Shown: positions 38,601-49,610 of the stretch, piece after piece
How the letters are laid out: every line of letters starts with the position of its first letter
Numbering within the stretch: the first letter of the stretch is position 1
Assembly: GCA_029891385.1 (NCBI GenBank)
Contig: CM057232.1
Location: forward strand, 70,457,824 to 70,521,823
Source: Erythroxylum novogranatense
Taxonomy: Eukaryota > Streptophyta > Magnoliopsida > Malpighiales > Erythroxylaceae
DNA: 64,000 nucleotides
Direction: 5' to 3'
Notes under the pieces: model-generated
What the model was told of the DNA's origin: nothing
What the model saw: the letters and a program-made list of their open reading frames with translations, nothing else
Database searches by the model: none
Translations under genes and position numbers: made by a program

Positions 38601-41600
38601 GCATTGAATTGGTTTTCATGACATTTTCTTCCATTGCAGATTGACCATGTTAGCAAGAGGAATAGCAAGAAAGCTGTCAAGTAGTACGAAAAGAAGATGG
38701 GGATTGGAGTAATACTGGTTATGTGATTTCACAAGTATCCCTTAGATGTCAAGTTGTAGATGATTACTGGGAACCACAACTCTATGTAATCTAGACCTTT
38801 TGGATTAGCCTCGACCTTTTGTACTCTAGATTGTAAATATTTAATCAATGCAATCTTTAATTTTCAAAAAAAGTTCATAAAAAATTCAAGATATCTTTTT
38901 ATTATTAAAGTTGAGTACACAGATATATATAGAAAATTTAGTATAATCCTTATTCAAGCAAGAAAAGGTTTCCTAACTAAAATATCCAAAATAAAAATGA
39001 AGCCTATTCTTAAAGAAGTTTAATTTCTAAACAACTAGGATAACAAAACTATACCTAAGATAACATATATAACTTAATGACCACTTCTTCTCTACTAAAA
39101 ATCCTAAAATAAACTAGATTTTAGTCATTGTTGTCTTTGCTGTCACCTTAACTCTTCACCCCACTAAATTAAAGCTTGCAGTTGACTAATTCCCACTTTA
39201 ATTTCTTTTATAAACTCTAAGCTCTTTTGCATCACAATGCCTGTTAAATTTGAGGAATCAAAACCAAAATATGAATTTTCAATATATACTTACACTTGCA
39301 TTGTGTGTTGTTCATTAATATAAGTTCCTTCATCTTGCCAAAATATGAATTTCCAATAGATATTTACACTCACATTGTGTGGTGTTCATTAATATAAGTC
39401 CCTTCATCTTGCTTATTAGCACCTTTTCCATGTTCAACATCAAGTATACAACATAGGTTTGCAAAACTATTTTTTGTTAAAGTTGACTTTTAGGGAATGA
39501 ATTTTAAGGTTGTCTAGCCTCTCTAGAAAATGTTCGGCCCTAACTGACTCACTCTATAACCCGACTCAACAAAAAATTTCCCTGTCTAGTCTCATCATCA
39601 TCATCATCACCCAGTCTGAAATCCCGCAATGAAGCAGGGTCTGGGGAGGTCCGATAGTACGCAACCTTACTCCTATATAGTAGAGAGGCTGTTTCTGGTT
39701 GACTCACATGCAAATGAGACAATATAAGAATGATGTGGTATACAAAAACAATACATGAAGAAAGAAAAAAAAAAGAGGGAGAATACCTAAAGGAGGACAG
39801 AATTTGCGAGAACCTAATAGTATACAAAGGTCATACCTCTTTGTTACTCACTAAGTAAGGGAATTGGGTAATTGAAGCAGAATAATAATAATAACAACAA
39901 TAATAACAATAATAATAATTAATTAAAAATACAACAATTAAAAATACAAAAATTAAAAATAATAAATAAACTAATAAACTAATTAGAAATAGAAATAAAA
40001 AGAAAGGAAAAGAAAATATACTAAATTAGATTATATCAATAGTGGTAATTAGAATAAACAATAACAGATATCGGTTAAAGTCACCCCAAAACTAAAGGTA
40101 AGAGTACGAAAATGCAAATAATACTAAAATAAAAATAATAATAATAGAAAAATCACAAAATAATAAAAATAATAATAACAATACTAATCATAATAAGAAT
40201 ACAGTAATAATAAGAATAATAGTAAAAATAATAATAATAAGATAATACTAATACGAATAATAATAATGACCAACTAAAGCTAGGAAGAATAAGAACTCGA
40301 ACAGAATAGTAAGAATAATAATAGAAAGAACAAATATAATAAACTACGGTCAAAAATCAACAATAACAAGGAACTCAAATAAACGAAAAATAGTAGTAAT
40401 AATAAGAATACAAATAACAGTACGCGTAAAACTGATCATAACACTAATAAAAATAATAAATAAAAAAATAAAAATACGTACGCAATAATTTTTTTTTTGA
40501 AAAAAAACTTGATTATTAATAGAACTAAAATACTAACATAAAAGGGATAAGGCTAAGAAACGGCGAACTGAAGGAATTGTAAAGACGGTTATAAGAAAGA
40601 TTGCATGGAAACTAACGCTGGACTGAAAAAGAGAGAGTAAAAAATCACCCGTCAAGAGAGTTCAAGAAAGAGCAAGACCAGGAAAGTTGCTACTGCGTAC
40701 AGGGGTGGAGATTTTGAAGGGGAAGTGGAAGAAAGGAGCACCAAATAAACGACGCGAGCAAGAAAGAACTTGTGTGGCGGTAGTAGTGTAATTCCACTGG
40801 GCGGTGTGCTTATCTTGTGTGATAACACTATAGAGCGAGTGTGCTTCTAGCAGGCAGTTGTGTGACAACACTACAAAGAAAGCGTCACTTTCATGTAACA
40901 TGCTATGGTCTCAATGCCCTTATGAGGTATGATGATTTTAACGCGCTCTAAGCCTAGCCCGTGCACGGTTAGGAAGATTGGCTGCAATCTGAGCAGCACC
41001 ACCCACCCTACCCAACCCCCTATAGGTGGCCATCTGTGAAAGATGATTGCTACTAGCCCTTGTCTTGGAAAAGAACTTGAACTAAAAGGGATTGCTTCAA
41101 AACAAACTTCCTCGCTGCATTGCCCGCAGAGAAAGCAATTTAGGGATAGCAATAGACCGAATTAGGCTAAGAATGCCATCCCTAGAAAGCATATTCCAAT
41201 CTTATTGTGCAAGTTAAGGACATAAAGTAAACAAGTGAAGTGAGAGCTCCCCTTTACTCAAACATGCTTTCTTGTGGGAGTTGTTAAATGTAATTTGGTT
41301 TCTAAAGAACCTTGTGAATGGTGATCATTGATGCCCAATTGTTTGATATATTTAAAAGTATTTCATCTTGGTCTAGGTCACTAAGTATTTCTTCTATAGG
41401 CCCTTTCACTACGTGTCACCACTGTGAACCAAAGCTATGACACCAAATTGATATAGGAGAAGTAGAAGATATATCAAATCAGTGACTATGACCCACAAAA
41501 TCTATAAATTCTGATCACTGGAATTTGAGTTCTATGTTCGAAAAATTCAGCTTAGGTTGCTGGAATTTCAAGTTTGAAATAGTTGAAATTTAAGGGTTTG

Positions 41601-44600
41601 ATATGACGAGGATTTTGGTTTGATATAACTAGAACTTTTGTCTGTTCAAATTTCCACATTTATTATGATGAATGAAATGGCTATCCACATTTATTATTAT
41701 GAGTGAAATGGCCAGAATAAATATACTAGACATTGCAAGATTTATTACCAACTTATTTTTTAATATGGGTAAAAATTGTATAAATACATATATGAGTTTA
41801 GTATAAATGGAACTTTTTTTAAGGCATCTTAACTATCTAAACAATGCAAACACCAAACGAATTACTAATCCCAAGAAATGTATACTAGATATTACAAGAT
41901 TTATTACCAGTTGAAAATTATTTATTTGGGTTGAAATTGTAAATCTCAATTAGTGGGATTATTTTAACTCCAATCAATTTTATTCAAGGGATTCTCTTCA
42001 AACCTAGTTCTGTTTCTATAGTTCCGACCATAAGCGCCACACTTCTAGCCCTAATTTTTTAAAACTTACTACCATAACCCTACATTCGTCAAAAACATTA
42101 CATTCAATACTATCTCCATCTATGAATTGATCGTCCTTGGATTCACTGATTTAATTATGTCAATCATGAATTATTTATGTTCTTGTATCTCAGTGAAAAG
42201 TTTTGGCATCACTGGTTTCTATGGTGATTGAACAAATGAGTGGCATCATAACTGTAAGCACTCGTCACAAACATGCTAAGACAGGTGAAGGTGGCATGCA
42301 AGGTACTCCCCTAGGAAATTGAAACTAGAACATGCAAGGGATCTAAGCACAACATTTTCCAAACATTTGAGTTGCAAAAAGAAGCTGGATTGTATCAATT
42401 TTTCCAAGCCTCTAGCACTTCAGATCAATGTTACCCTAATAAAATTCTTATGTAGAAGGAAAATCTATGCAATTAGGTTAGGAAAGAGTAAGAAGTTAGG
42501 AGTTAGCACTTACCTAGTTTTGTTCAATAAAATCTGGATGCATGAATAAAAAAGTAGTTGATCCTATGTTTATGTCCAACAACTTTTTCTTTATCCTTCT
42601 TTCTTCTTGCATGACTTTCTTATTATAATTATCTTCCTTACATCACAGTTTTACCAGTCATTTATTAAAACAATCTATTTCTTAATCCACTATGCAATAA
42701 AACAAACATTATTCAACTTCACTTTACCAATAAACTTCAAACACAAAATATAAACTAGTACCCAACTCAAAGGCTGAATTATAAAGCATAAAAAGGTCAT
42801 CCATGATACATACGATGTCACACAAAAACATGGGGCACTAGCGCAACCTCAAAAATCCGAGTATCCATGAACAAGTTCATCATTAGGACTAAACAGTACA
42901 ATGTTGCTATGAACCTATGAAGCTCTTCACTAGCTTCAAGAAACTTTACAATTCAATGTGAGCATACTACCTAAAAGTTACTGCAAAGTGAATAGATCTA
43001 AGTTCCCTAAAAATGATATAGATAGTTTTGCATGTATTTGAGGTTAAGGACAATGAATGTTTGGTGGATGTATACCACGTATGTCTGATACAGGAAGGTA
43101 AATCACCTACCTAATAACACATTTAGATCTATTGATTCAACAAGAAATAGTTAAAAGGAAGATCTTTTGTACAGAGAGGTTTACTGTTTCGAAAATTAAT
43201 CATGTTAGTGCAATGTAACAAGTAAACTTTAACTCATTTGTAGGTCCCTAGTCTCCCTATCTTCTAGGTATTTCAATTTCTAAAATCATTTCTTTCTAAT
43301 AGCAATAAATAAATCGATATCAAGCTAGCTCCAAGATAACCTTGCTCTATCAACAGTATTTTTAAAATTGATTAAAAATGTTGCGGTCACAATCTTACTC
43401 ACCCATTATCATCCATGACAAGAACTTTGACCCCTGGAAAAGTTGTTTGCCCACGACTTGGTGGCCCTTTAGGCATGAAAGAATGCTTAGATTCATTTGA
43501 GTGCTCAGGAATACCCAGCTTTACAATGAAGATAGCTGTGCATCCTTTGCCAAGGCCTTCACTTTCTATCCATATTTGTCCCTCCATAAGATTGACAAAC
43601 CTAATCACAAGTATGCAAAAGCATATATCATGATATGTAACTACATATTCATCAACTTACAGGGACATGTACAACCAATCCGACAGAGTTTCGAGAAATC
43701 AACTTGAGGCAAAAAACCAAGAACTTAGGAACAAATAAACTATAATCGTATGACTTAGAATGCAATGAAATCTATAAAGAAAAAATCATAAAAGCAAAAT
43801 ACCTCTTACAAATTGCAAGTCCAAGCCCACTGCCACCAGAATTTCTGGTCGCTGATGATTGAGTCTGTGCAAACTTTGTAAACAACTTTGGAACATCTTG
43901 GGGGTTTATTCCTGAACCAGAATCTTTTACCTATACAAATAGATAAATAAGCAGTCAGCTTCACGAACCAACAAGAATTGAACATATAATGCTTTGAACA
44001 TGAAGGAACTAACCTGTACTCGCAAATAGAAATGATTATCACTTGGCATAGGATAAAAATCAGAAGCTCGAGAATCTCTTAAAGATTCTGACTTTGTGAC
44101 AAATGCAGTGATTGAGATGCTGCCCTCTTTTGTGAATTTTACAGCATTACCAACAACATTTAATATAGTTTGCATTAAACGTTTTTCATCACCAATAGCA
44201 TATTCTGGCAAATCTGGAGCCAAATTCAATGTGAGAAGCAACTTCTTAACAGAAGCAATAGGCTTGATCAAATTAAGAACCTACCACAGGAAACAAACAT
44301 CTGTCTCAAACTTGTAACCACCAAAATTTTGGCAGAAGTATGTACATCAATACTTATAAAGCAATTTGACTTGGCAGGTAATGTAACTCACCTCTTTGAA
44401 AATAGCATGAACATTGAAAGTTCCTAGGTCAAGTTTAAGGCTACCATCCTCAAGCCTTGAAAGATCTAATACATCATTTATTAGAGTAGCCAGAAGATTA
44501 CTGCTCTTTAGAATTGTTTCAACCATGAGTCGCTGCTCTGGTGTTAGCTCAGTTTCCTGCAGCAATGAGGAAAGTGCAATAATTGCATGCATTGGTATTC

Positions 44601-46349
44601 TCATCTCATGGTTCATAACTGCTAAGAAATCATTGCGAGCACTAATTGCTGTTTCAGCTTCTCTCCTAGCACGATCAAGTGCAAAATTCTGCTCAATGAG
44701 GAGATCCCTTGCCCTCATTGACTCCTCCAAGATTGCAGCATGTGACAAAGCAACAGCCACCTGGTTAACATTTCGAATTTTCAAGTCAGAATACCATCTT
44801 TAGACAGTGCATCATCGGCTCCATTTACGTGTTCTAAAATTTGGTTACAGCACGAAAGCTGCATTATTTTCAGTCTCAACTTACTATAAGAGAGGTAAAG
44901 AATAGGCACATAGATTAAGAAAAAAACGAAACAAAAGAATCTTCAGAAACCAAATCTTCGGATGTTGAGCAGTTTATCAGGGACCTATTATCAAAAGAAA
45001 AGACTCCACATTTGCATTATAAATGGCACTTCAATATGCAGATTACTCAAAGATGGGGAATCAATTAGCTTCATCTCTATCCTTGCTTTGTTAATTCTCT
45101 TAGCTCATAGTTAACACTTGTATGTTGTTAACTAGAGTATAGTTTGGCCCTTGTAAGCTTTTGATGCCCCTTGAGGCTTAATGAAATTATTTTCATTCTT
45201 AAAAAAAAAAAAAAAAGGAAGATCACCTTTTCATATTAAACCTTGGTCAAATGTAACTTTGGAGAGGCTACCAATCTCTAAAGAACGTTTTTTCTTAGCA
45301 CAAGTACCATAACTAATAAGTATATTAAATAATGGAATTTATTGTATAGTAGTCAGTAGCAGTAAGATTATGACTGCAAAAAATAAAATTGTATTGTTAA
45401 TTTCGTACAGCAAATGTTGTTAAGATAATTAGGATCTTTAATTTACCTGATCAGCTACTACTTCGACAAGCTCCAATTCATGAACATGCCACTGTCTAGC
45501 ACTATCTGATGGAAGCATTAACACCATTAGGGCATAACGTTTGGTAGAAAGTTCAGGCCAATCATTTATTTGGAAATTAGAAAGATGAAGAAGTGGGACA
45601 CGAACAGCAACCACCTCTCCAGGAATATATTTTCCAGCAAGAGGTCGTAATCTAGCAACTGGACAGTTAGGAGATATTTTCACAGCACGATTACTACTAA
45701 ACACTTTATTAATGACCGGAAGTTGGATAGGAACGGTATATCCAACAGGATTCTGCTGGCGAAGAGTGTAGGATAGTTGAAGCTCTAACCCAGTCCGTGT
45801 TGGCATCCACAATGCACACTCTTCCAATGCTAATGTCCTACCCAGTTCGACAAGAGTAGTCCTCAGAATAGTGTGGCGATCAAGTGTGCTTCTTATTTCA
45901 TGGGTCAACATCCTAACATGGCGGCCTGTTTCTTCCTGTGTTCGAATTAGACCCATTTCTCTATCCAGCTCTGCAGCCTTATTTTTCAGAAACAGCTCTC
46001 TAGTCTTAACACTTAAAAGGTCAGGAATTATGTGTACAAGCATAAGGGCAGTTGCACAGGACACAGCAGCAGTCATGCCTTTTGCAATGGTCATCACGAT
46101 TTCCACCGTTCGGGTGTGCATGGTAAATGTCCATAAGTTTATAAGATGCGTTGCTCCACAAAGAACTATAAATGCACCAAACTGGACAAGCACCCATCTA
46201 TAAGGAAAAACGGCAGACTTCTTGACAAAGTAGATGAGCTCAAGCGGGATGGAAAAATAAGCAAGAGCAATGAAGAAATCTGAAATGTATTGGTATTTCA
46301 TCAAAAGTTCATCAGCTGGCCACTGTGGCTCGAAACAACAGGACTCCAT
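35621..46349 (-). CDS. ETR1: ETR1-type ethylene receptor (hybrid histidine kinase), complete coding sequence
   Basis: ER/Golgi membrane ethylene receptor acting through CTR1 (family knowledge). Coding exons: 46349-45447, 44760-44392, 44280-44014, 43930-43803, 43600-43403, 35972-35621. They total 738 residues plus stop, with consistent phases. Order seen: three membrane helices with the copper/ethylene ligands in [14 protein letters not shown] region ending VEVVADQ; His box [12 protein letters not shown] (His about 352); N box [10 protein letters not shown] boxes DSGSGINP and GGSGLGLAI; receiver with phospho-Asp in VFMDV (about 662) and Lys in ILKPIS. Oddities: the N-terminus [10 protein letters not shown] has adjacent cysteines where ETR1 has C-x-C; the receiver loop after MDVLMP seems two residues short; the His-box Thr is Ile. 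The last intron (35973-43402) is 7,430 bp and full of repeats. Reading into it gives an immediate TGA, so an unspliced message would encode a 622-residue receptor without receiver. The probable 3'UTR runs to about 35300. Confidence 0.95.
35998..36660 (-). repeat. LTR-retroelement-like debris at the 3' end of the large ETR1 intron
   Basis: Starts about 25 bp from the last splice acceptor. AAGTCCCACGTCGG at 36007-36020 is a motif common near the edge of plant TRIM and LTR elements. A two-copy 54-bp repeat lies at 36201-36308. A degraded tRNA-Met primer site (GCTCTGATATCA) is at 36648-36659 on the + strand, as for a - strand element whose 5' LTR would start near 36663. Which element it belonged to is not clear. 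Confidence 0.4.
37287..38086 (-). repeat. LTR (3') of the intronic gypsy element
   Basis: On the - strand it starts TGATAGCACTTGAATT, directly after a polypurine tract AAAAGGGAGATC-like (about 38088-38103). It is homologous to 3160-3880 (reverse complement), 38880-39245 and 41447-41640. The low-coordinate edge is estimated from alignment with 41447. Confidence 0.65.
38104..38439 (-). pseudogene. Gypsy integrase C-terminal fragment
   Basis: The frame contains [20 protein letters not shown] and [15 protein letters not shown], the GPY/F-adjacent region of gypsy integrases. It ends with YQQFLVK, resembling the start of the terminal chromo-like module. The rest of pol is missing. Confidence 0.8.
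38450..38878 (+). other. Unidentified segment ending in an A-run, possible retroposed fragment
   Basis: Not related to the adjacent integrase. The right end reads like an mRNA 3' end: AATCAATGCAATC, then a short A-run at about 38865-38871. No protein was recognised. It could be a LINE 3' tail or a processed fragment. Confidence 0.25.
38880..39245 (-). repeat. Second, partial LTR copy of the same family
   Basis: Shares with 37600-38000 the blocks AAACAACTAGGATAA and CACCCCACTAAATTAAAG, and with the callose synthase intron the block ending at TAAACTCTAAGCTCTTTT. Internal part only. Confidence 0.6.
39264..39411. repeat. Two-copy 74-bp direct tandem repeat
   Basis: The block from CCAAAATATGAATTTTC at 39264 recurs from 39338 and ends CTTCATCTTG in both copies. 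Confidence 0.85.
39592..39753 (-). mobile_element. SINE, Au-family-like, in the ETR1 last intron
   Basis: Reverse complement carries AACAGCCTCTCTACT, GGAGTAAGGTTGCG, CTCCCCAGACCCTGC and GGGATTTCAGACTGGGT, then a GATGAT tail. The 5' 46 bp (starting about TATTGTTTTTGTATACC) is shared with the copy at 49446-49610 and lacks obvious pol III boxes. Confidence 0.75.
39881..40480. repeat. Long imperfect (AAT)n-rich low-complexity tract
   Basis: About 600 bp of AAT/ATA/AAC units with frequent interruptions. The reading frames here are low-complexity Tyr/Ile runs and are not genes. Confidence 0.85.
40500..41200. other. Segment of higher GC content, origin unknown
   Basis: 40880-41170 is markedly less AT-rich than its surroundings and has few A/T runs. 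No protein is recognised. It may be the 5' leader or gag part of the intronic gypsy element, or an organellar DNA insert; neither can be shown here. Confidence 0.3.
41447..41640 (-). repeat. Truncated 5' LTR of the intronic gypsy element
   Basis: Homologous to the first about 200 bp of 37287-38086 (AGATATATCAAAtCAGTG, CTTAGGTTGCTGGAATTTCA). It lies beside a degraded primer site, then similarity stops. Confidence 0.6.
41641..43402. other. Remaining part of the ETR1 last intron, no gene seen
   Basis: AT-rich intronic DNA. A short dispersed duplicate (tactagaYattRcaagatttattacca) appears at about 41727 and 41886. The donor of the intron is at 43401-43402 (- strand GT). Confidence 0.5.
45050..45216 (+). 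mobile_element. Truncated LINE-like 3' tail in an ETR1 intron
   Basis: Lies in intron 44761-45446. The + strand ends GCCCCTTGAGGCTTAATGAA, a short spacer, then a 16-base A-run at 45201-45216, the form of a plant L1-type LINE 3' end. Only the tail is present. The 5' limit and target duplication could not be fixed. Confidence 0.4.
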
Positions 46350-46990
46350 TTAAATGAGAATTCAACCCACTCCCACTTGGCTCTACGTCTCCCACATGTC
46401 TGCAACCAAAATATCCCCCAATATTTAAAAAATAGAAATTGGAACGTAAAAAGCACCATGGATTAGTTAAGGATCACAAACTCGCAAAAAAATTCAAGAA
46501 AGGGAGTTATTCCAGGAAAAGCAGCCACAAACACAATAGTGGCCATAGTGGGTGGCAACTACTGCTCTTTTGCAGTCTGCCTATTAAACTATAATTTGTC
46601 ACATTTTCTTCTTTTGTTTAGAAGGAACACCACCATAATTTGAGAAAAATCCCATTCCCGAAATGAACCCTAGCTACTAGATGTCCACAAAAACTCAGAT
46701 GATGGAACAAGGATGCGTGAAGTACTCGACAAATAAACAAAAAATCAATTCAGCAGAAAGTAAGCAATGATTTTAACACAGATTGAATTATTAGGTAAAG
46801 AACCGAAAACTGATTTTAATGGAGAAAAAAAGAGTAACCTGACTGCTGCTGGGGTCGAAATTGAGGGCGTTGTGGAATTGAAGCCCTAAGCTGTTGTAGC
46901 CTTGATAACTCTGAATTTTATGTACTTGAGACAGAGCAAAGCATAGACAAAATGAAGCATCTAGTTTAATGTCATGCTTTGGAATTCAAA
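46350..46990 (-). other. ETR1 5' UTR with a 5' UTR intron
   Basis: Between the start codon and about 46399 is leader. A canonical intron fits 46400-46838 (- strand donor CAG|GTTACT, acceptor TTGGTTGCAG|AC), and an upstream non-coding exon extends from 46839 to roughly 46990. A 5'UTR intron just before the ATG is a known feature of ETR1 genes. Confidence 0.55.
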
Positions 46991-47813
46991 AAGGGTTTGG
47001 AGGAAGGAAAATGGAGTGCTTGATAGGCTACAGAAGACACGAGACTCTGAAACCATAGGCTGTCCCGTGGACTGAAACTGCTATAATCATGCCGAGGGTC
47101 ATGTACCTCCCAATTGCTGCCGTTTTTGTTCTTTTCTGATGTTTCAATCTAGGACTCTCTCCCTTGTTACCAAATTGGGCTTTCGCATTGCCTACAAGTA
47201 TACGCACGTGTCCGTGAGCTGCCTACGTAATGATTTCCCTTTTCTTTCCTTTGGGCAAAAGGGTCTGCATCAAAGGATTTTTCTATTCAAGGGCTCGTAG
47301 TGCGTTTTTATTCACCTAATTGAACTCCAATAATTGTCGGCTTTTTTTGTGGAAGCTCTGAACTCCCAAATTGACAAGTCGAAGAGGCACATGTATTGAA
47401 GCGTGAAGAACATGAGCTTCGTGAACTAAACGCTAAAGAATTTAAACAAACTTCTGAAATGGAATCAATGACATTGAATAAATTGCAAAGTATGGAATAG
47501 ATGGAGCATAGACTAAAGAGAGAGAAGCTTTAAGACATGGGGACTATTGTGTTGTTCTGTGTTGTTCTCGCATGCTCCATGTTGGATGTTTCGGATTACT
47601 TCATAATTTTTGGAATCTTTATTGAGGAAGTTAAATATATATATATTAATCCAAAATATGTTTTTTAAGAAGTTTGGAAGGTTTCTAATACTTGTTTACA
47701 TAAGTTAAGCAATTTTTATAGCTAGTTATTATTTTAATTTCTAATTTATATAGTACCAACCGCTATTATGTATAAGTTGTTACTAAAAAAATGGCAGTGC
47801 TAATTTATGCCAC
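46991..47813. other. Upstream region of ETR1; contains a possible coiled-coil pseudo-frame
   Basis: Should include the ETR1 promoter, though no decisive element was seen. On the + strand at about 47376-47500 a frame reads KREEHELRELNAKEFKQTSE and more charged residues before a stop. It has the heptad-like look of a coiled coil and may be a remnant of a transposon-related protein. Confidence 0.3.
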
Positions 47814-49358
47814 TGTTGATTGATGCCCTTACAGTCAATTTTGGTTGTATATTTAGTTGTATAAAATTTGTTTTATTCAACAAAAGGCATTATTTATCTT
47901 TGTGTATTTTCAATTATTTAATTATTAGTCATAAAGATAAAATCTCTAGAATAATTATTATACAATTAGAAATTATAATGTGATTATAATTATGAGATTC
48001 AAATTGTATTTTCGTATTATTCCTAAATTGTTCCTAATCATAGTTTCATCAAGACGGGGTATTGATGAAATAGTTAGACTAGCACATATTTGTTTCTTTC
48101 TTATGAAGAAAATAATCGATCTCATAGATTAAAGTATGAAGATACTTAAACAAACATATGAGTGCTTATTAGAAAATAAGTTTACTGAACCGATCCAATT
48201 TTGATAATTTCAAATAGAATATTACTTGTGTGTCTGTGGATTATCTTATTATGATTGTTGTATAATTGATCCTTAGACTTGAAATTACAAAATTATCTCA
48301 TGTAGAAATTACTATATTTTGATGCTACTTATATTCTATTCTTGGAATAGTTCAATTCGGTAGTTATTGGATATAGTATGAACTATGTGAAGATAGTTGC
48401 GTAAATCAATAAAGAATTTGTTGTCCTAAAGTAATTAGACAAAATGTTCTGCTATTCTTGATTAGTAATGATTTTGAGAATCTCTGACCAGAGTAAATTG
48501 AAATTTGAAAATATTGTTTTCAAATATCAATTACAAATCATTTACTAATTAGCAAGAACAAATATGATTGGATTATTTAGAGTAGACACAAATTCCATAC
48601 TCTAATTCCAATTGGAACATTAGATGACGAAATGATTAATTTATACAAGATAACCATGCATAGACAGGTTAAGTCAAACCATCTTAACATTCCTAATATT
48701 TGGATGGTCATGACATGTTGCTAGACATCAATCATGATCTATGATTATAAATTGTTTAATTAGAGAATTAAAGGTAAATTAAAACTTTTTAATTTATCTG
48801 ATTCTAATTATGAATTAGAATTAGAATTTATAATCATGGTCAACATATTAGGAACCTAATGGAGTACACATAAAAAGGTCTATAAAGGAGAAAATGAAAT
48901 TTGAATTAAGTTGGACTTAATTGAGAAGTTTTAGAAACTTTAAGGGTCAATATGTGATATTTGATCTTATAAGGATTAATTAATAATTATAATTAAAGTT
49001 TGACTTTAATTGTAATTTTAATAAAATCGAAAGATATGAAAAATAAGTTTTTTCATATAAAAGGAAAAATTAGAAAAAAAAGAGGCTAGCACTTCTAACA
49101 ATTTTTTCTCTCAAATTTGATTTGAGTTTTCTCTGAATAGATCTGTGGATATCGTTAAAGGCCGAACGATTGAACGATTTGTGGATTGATAAATTCAAAA
49201 AAACAAGAAATTGTAACACGAAATCAAAATAGGTTCGTAAAGTTTTGTCAATTTCTTGTTTTATGTTTCTAATTTAATTCTTTTAAAGTTGTTTCTGTGG
49301 AAAATTTTTAAATTTATTCCGCTGCGCTTAGATTTGATTTTACGTATATTTTCCAACA
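47814..49358 (+). repeat. Probable Copia-type solo LTR
   Basis: The 3' part has the typical look of a Copia LTR: a leader with TTTTTTCTCTC, a segment with TTCCGCTGCGCTTAGATTTG (about 49317-49336), and the end TTTTCCAACA at about 49349-49358. A TGTTGATTGATGCCC start at 47814 is a candidate. No target duplication or second LTR was found, so the limits are uncertain. Confidence 0.4.
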
Positions 49359-49445
49359 ATCACGTCAATATCCATTTATGTAAATGAGTGATTATCTAAA
49401 AGAAAATAAGGATTGTCATCACCCCATAACTACTGTAAACCTAAT

Positions 49446-49610
49446 ACATCATCATTATCATCATCACCCAGTCTGAAATCTCGCAATGAAGTAGGGTCTG
49501 GGAAGGTCCGATAGTACGCAGCCTTACCCTTATATAGTAGAGAGGCTGTTTTCGGTGGATCCGCATGCAAATGAGACAATATAAGAATGATGTGGTATAC
49601 AAAAACAATA
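49446..49610 (-). mobile_element. SINE, Au-family-like
   Basis: Same order of blocks as the copies at 14501 and 39592: GAAAACAGCCTCTCTACT, GGGTAAGGCTGCG, CCCAGACCC, GATTTCAGACTGGGT, and a GATGAT/GATAAT tail. It shares its unusual 5' 46 bp with the 39592-39753 copy. Confidence 0.75.

Larger units (their letters stand above)
37287..41640 (-). mobile_element. Eroded Ty3/gypsy element inside the last ETR1 intron
   Basis: LTR at 37287-38086, integrase C-terminus at 38104-38439, and a truncated second LTR at 41447-41640 preceded by a degraded primer site (GCTATGACACCA at about 41434-41445). The interior between 38450 and 41200 has lost recognisable gag-pol and carries later insertions (an LTR fragment, a SINE and an AAT tract). 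Orientation is the same as the host gene's - strand. Confidence 0.65.

Noticed and set aside
40153..40353. Tyr/Ile-rich - frame
   Set aside because: Simple translation of the AAT tract.
42319..42549. 76-codon + frame
   Set aside because: Within the large ETR1 intron, with no similarity or structure that I can name.
45871..46203. 110-codon + frame
   Set aside because: Antisense shadow of the first coding exon of ETR1.
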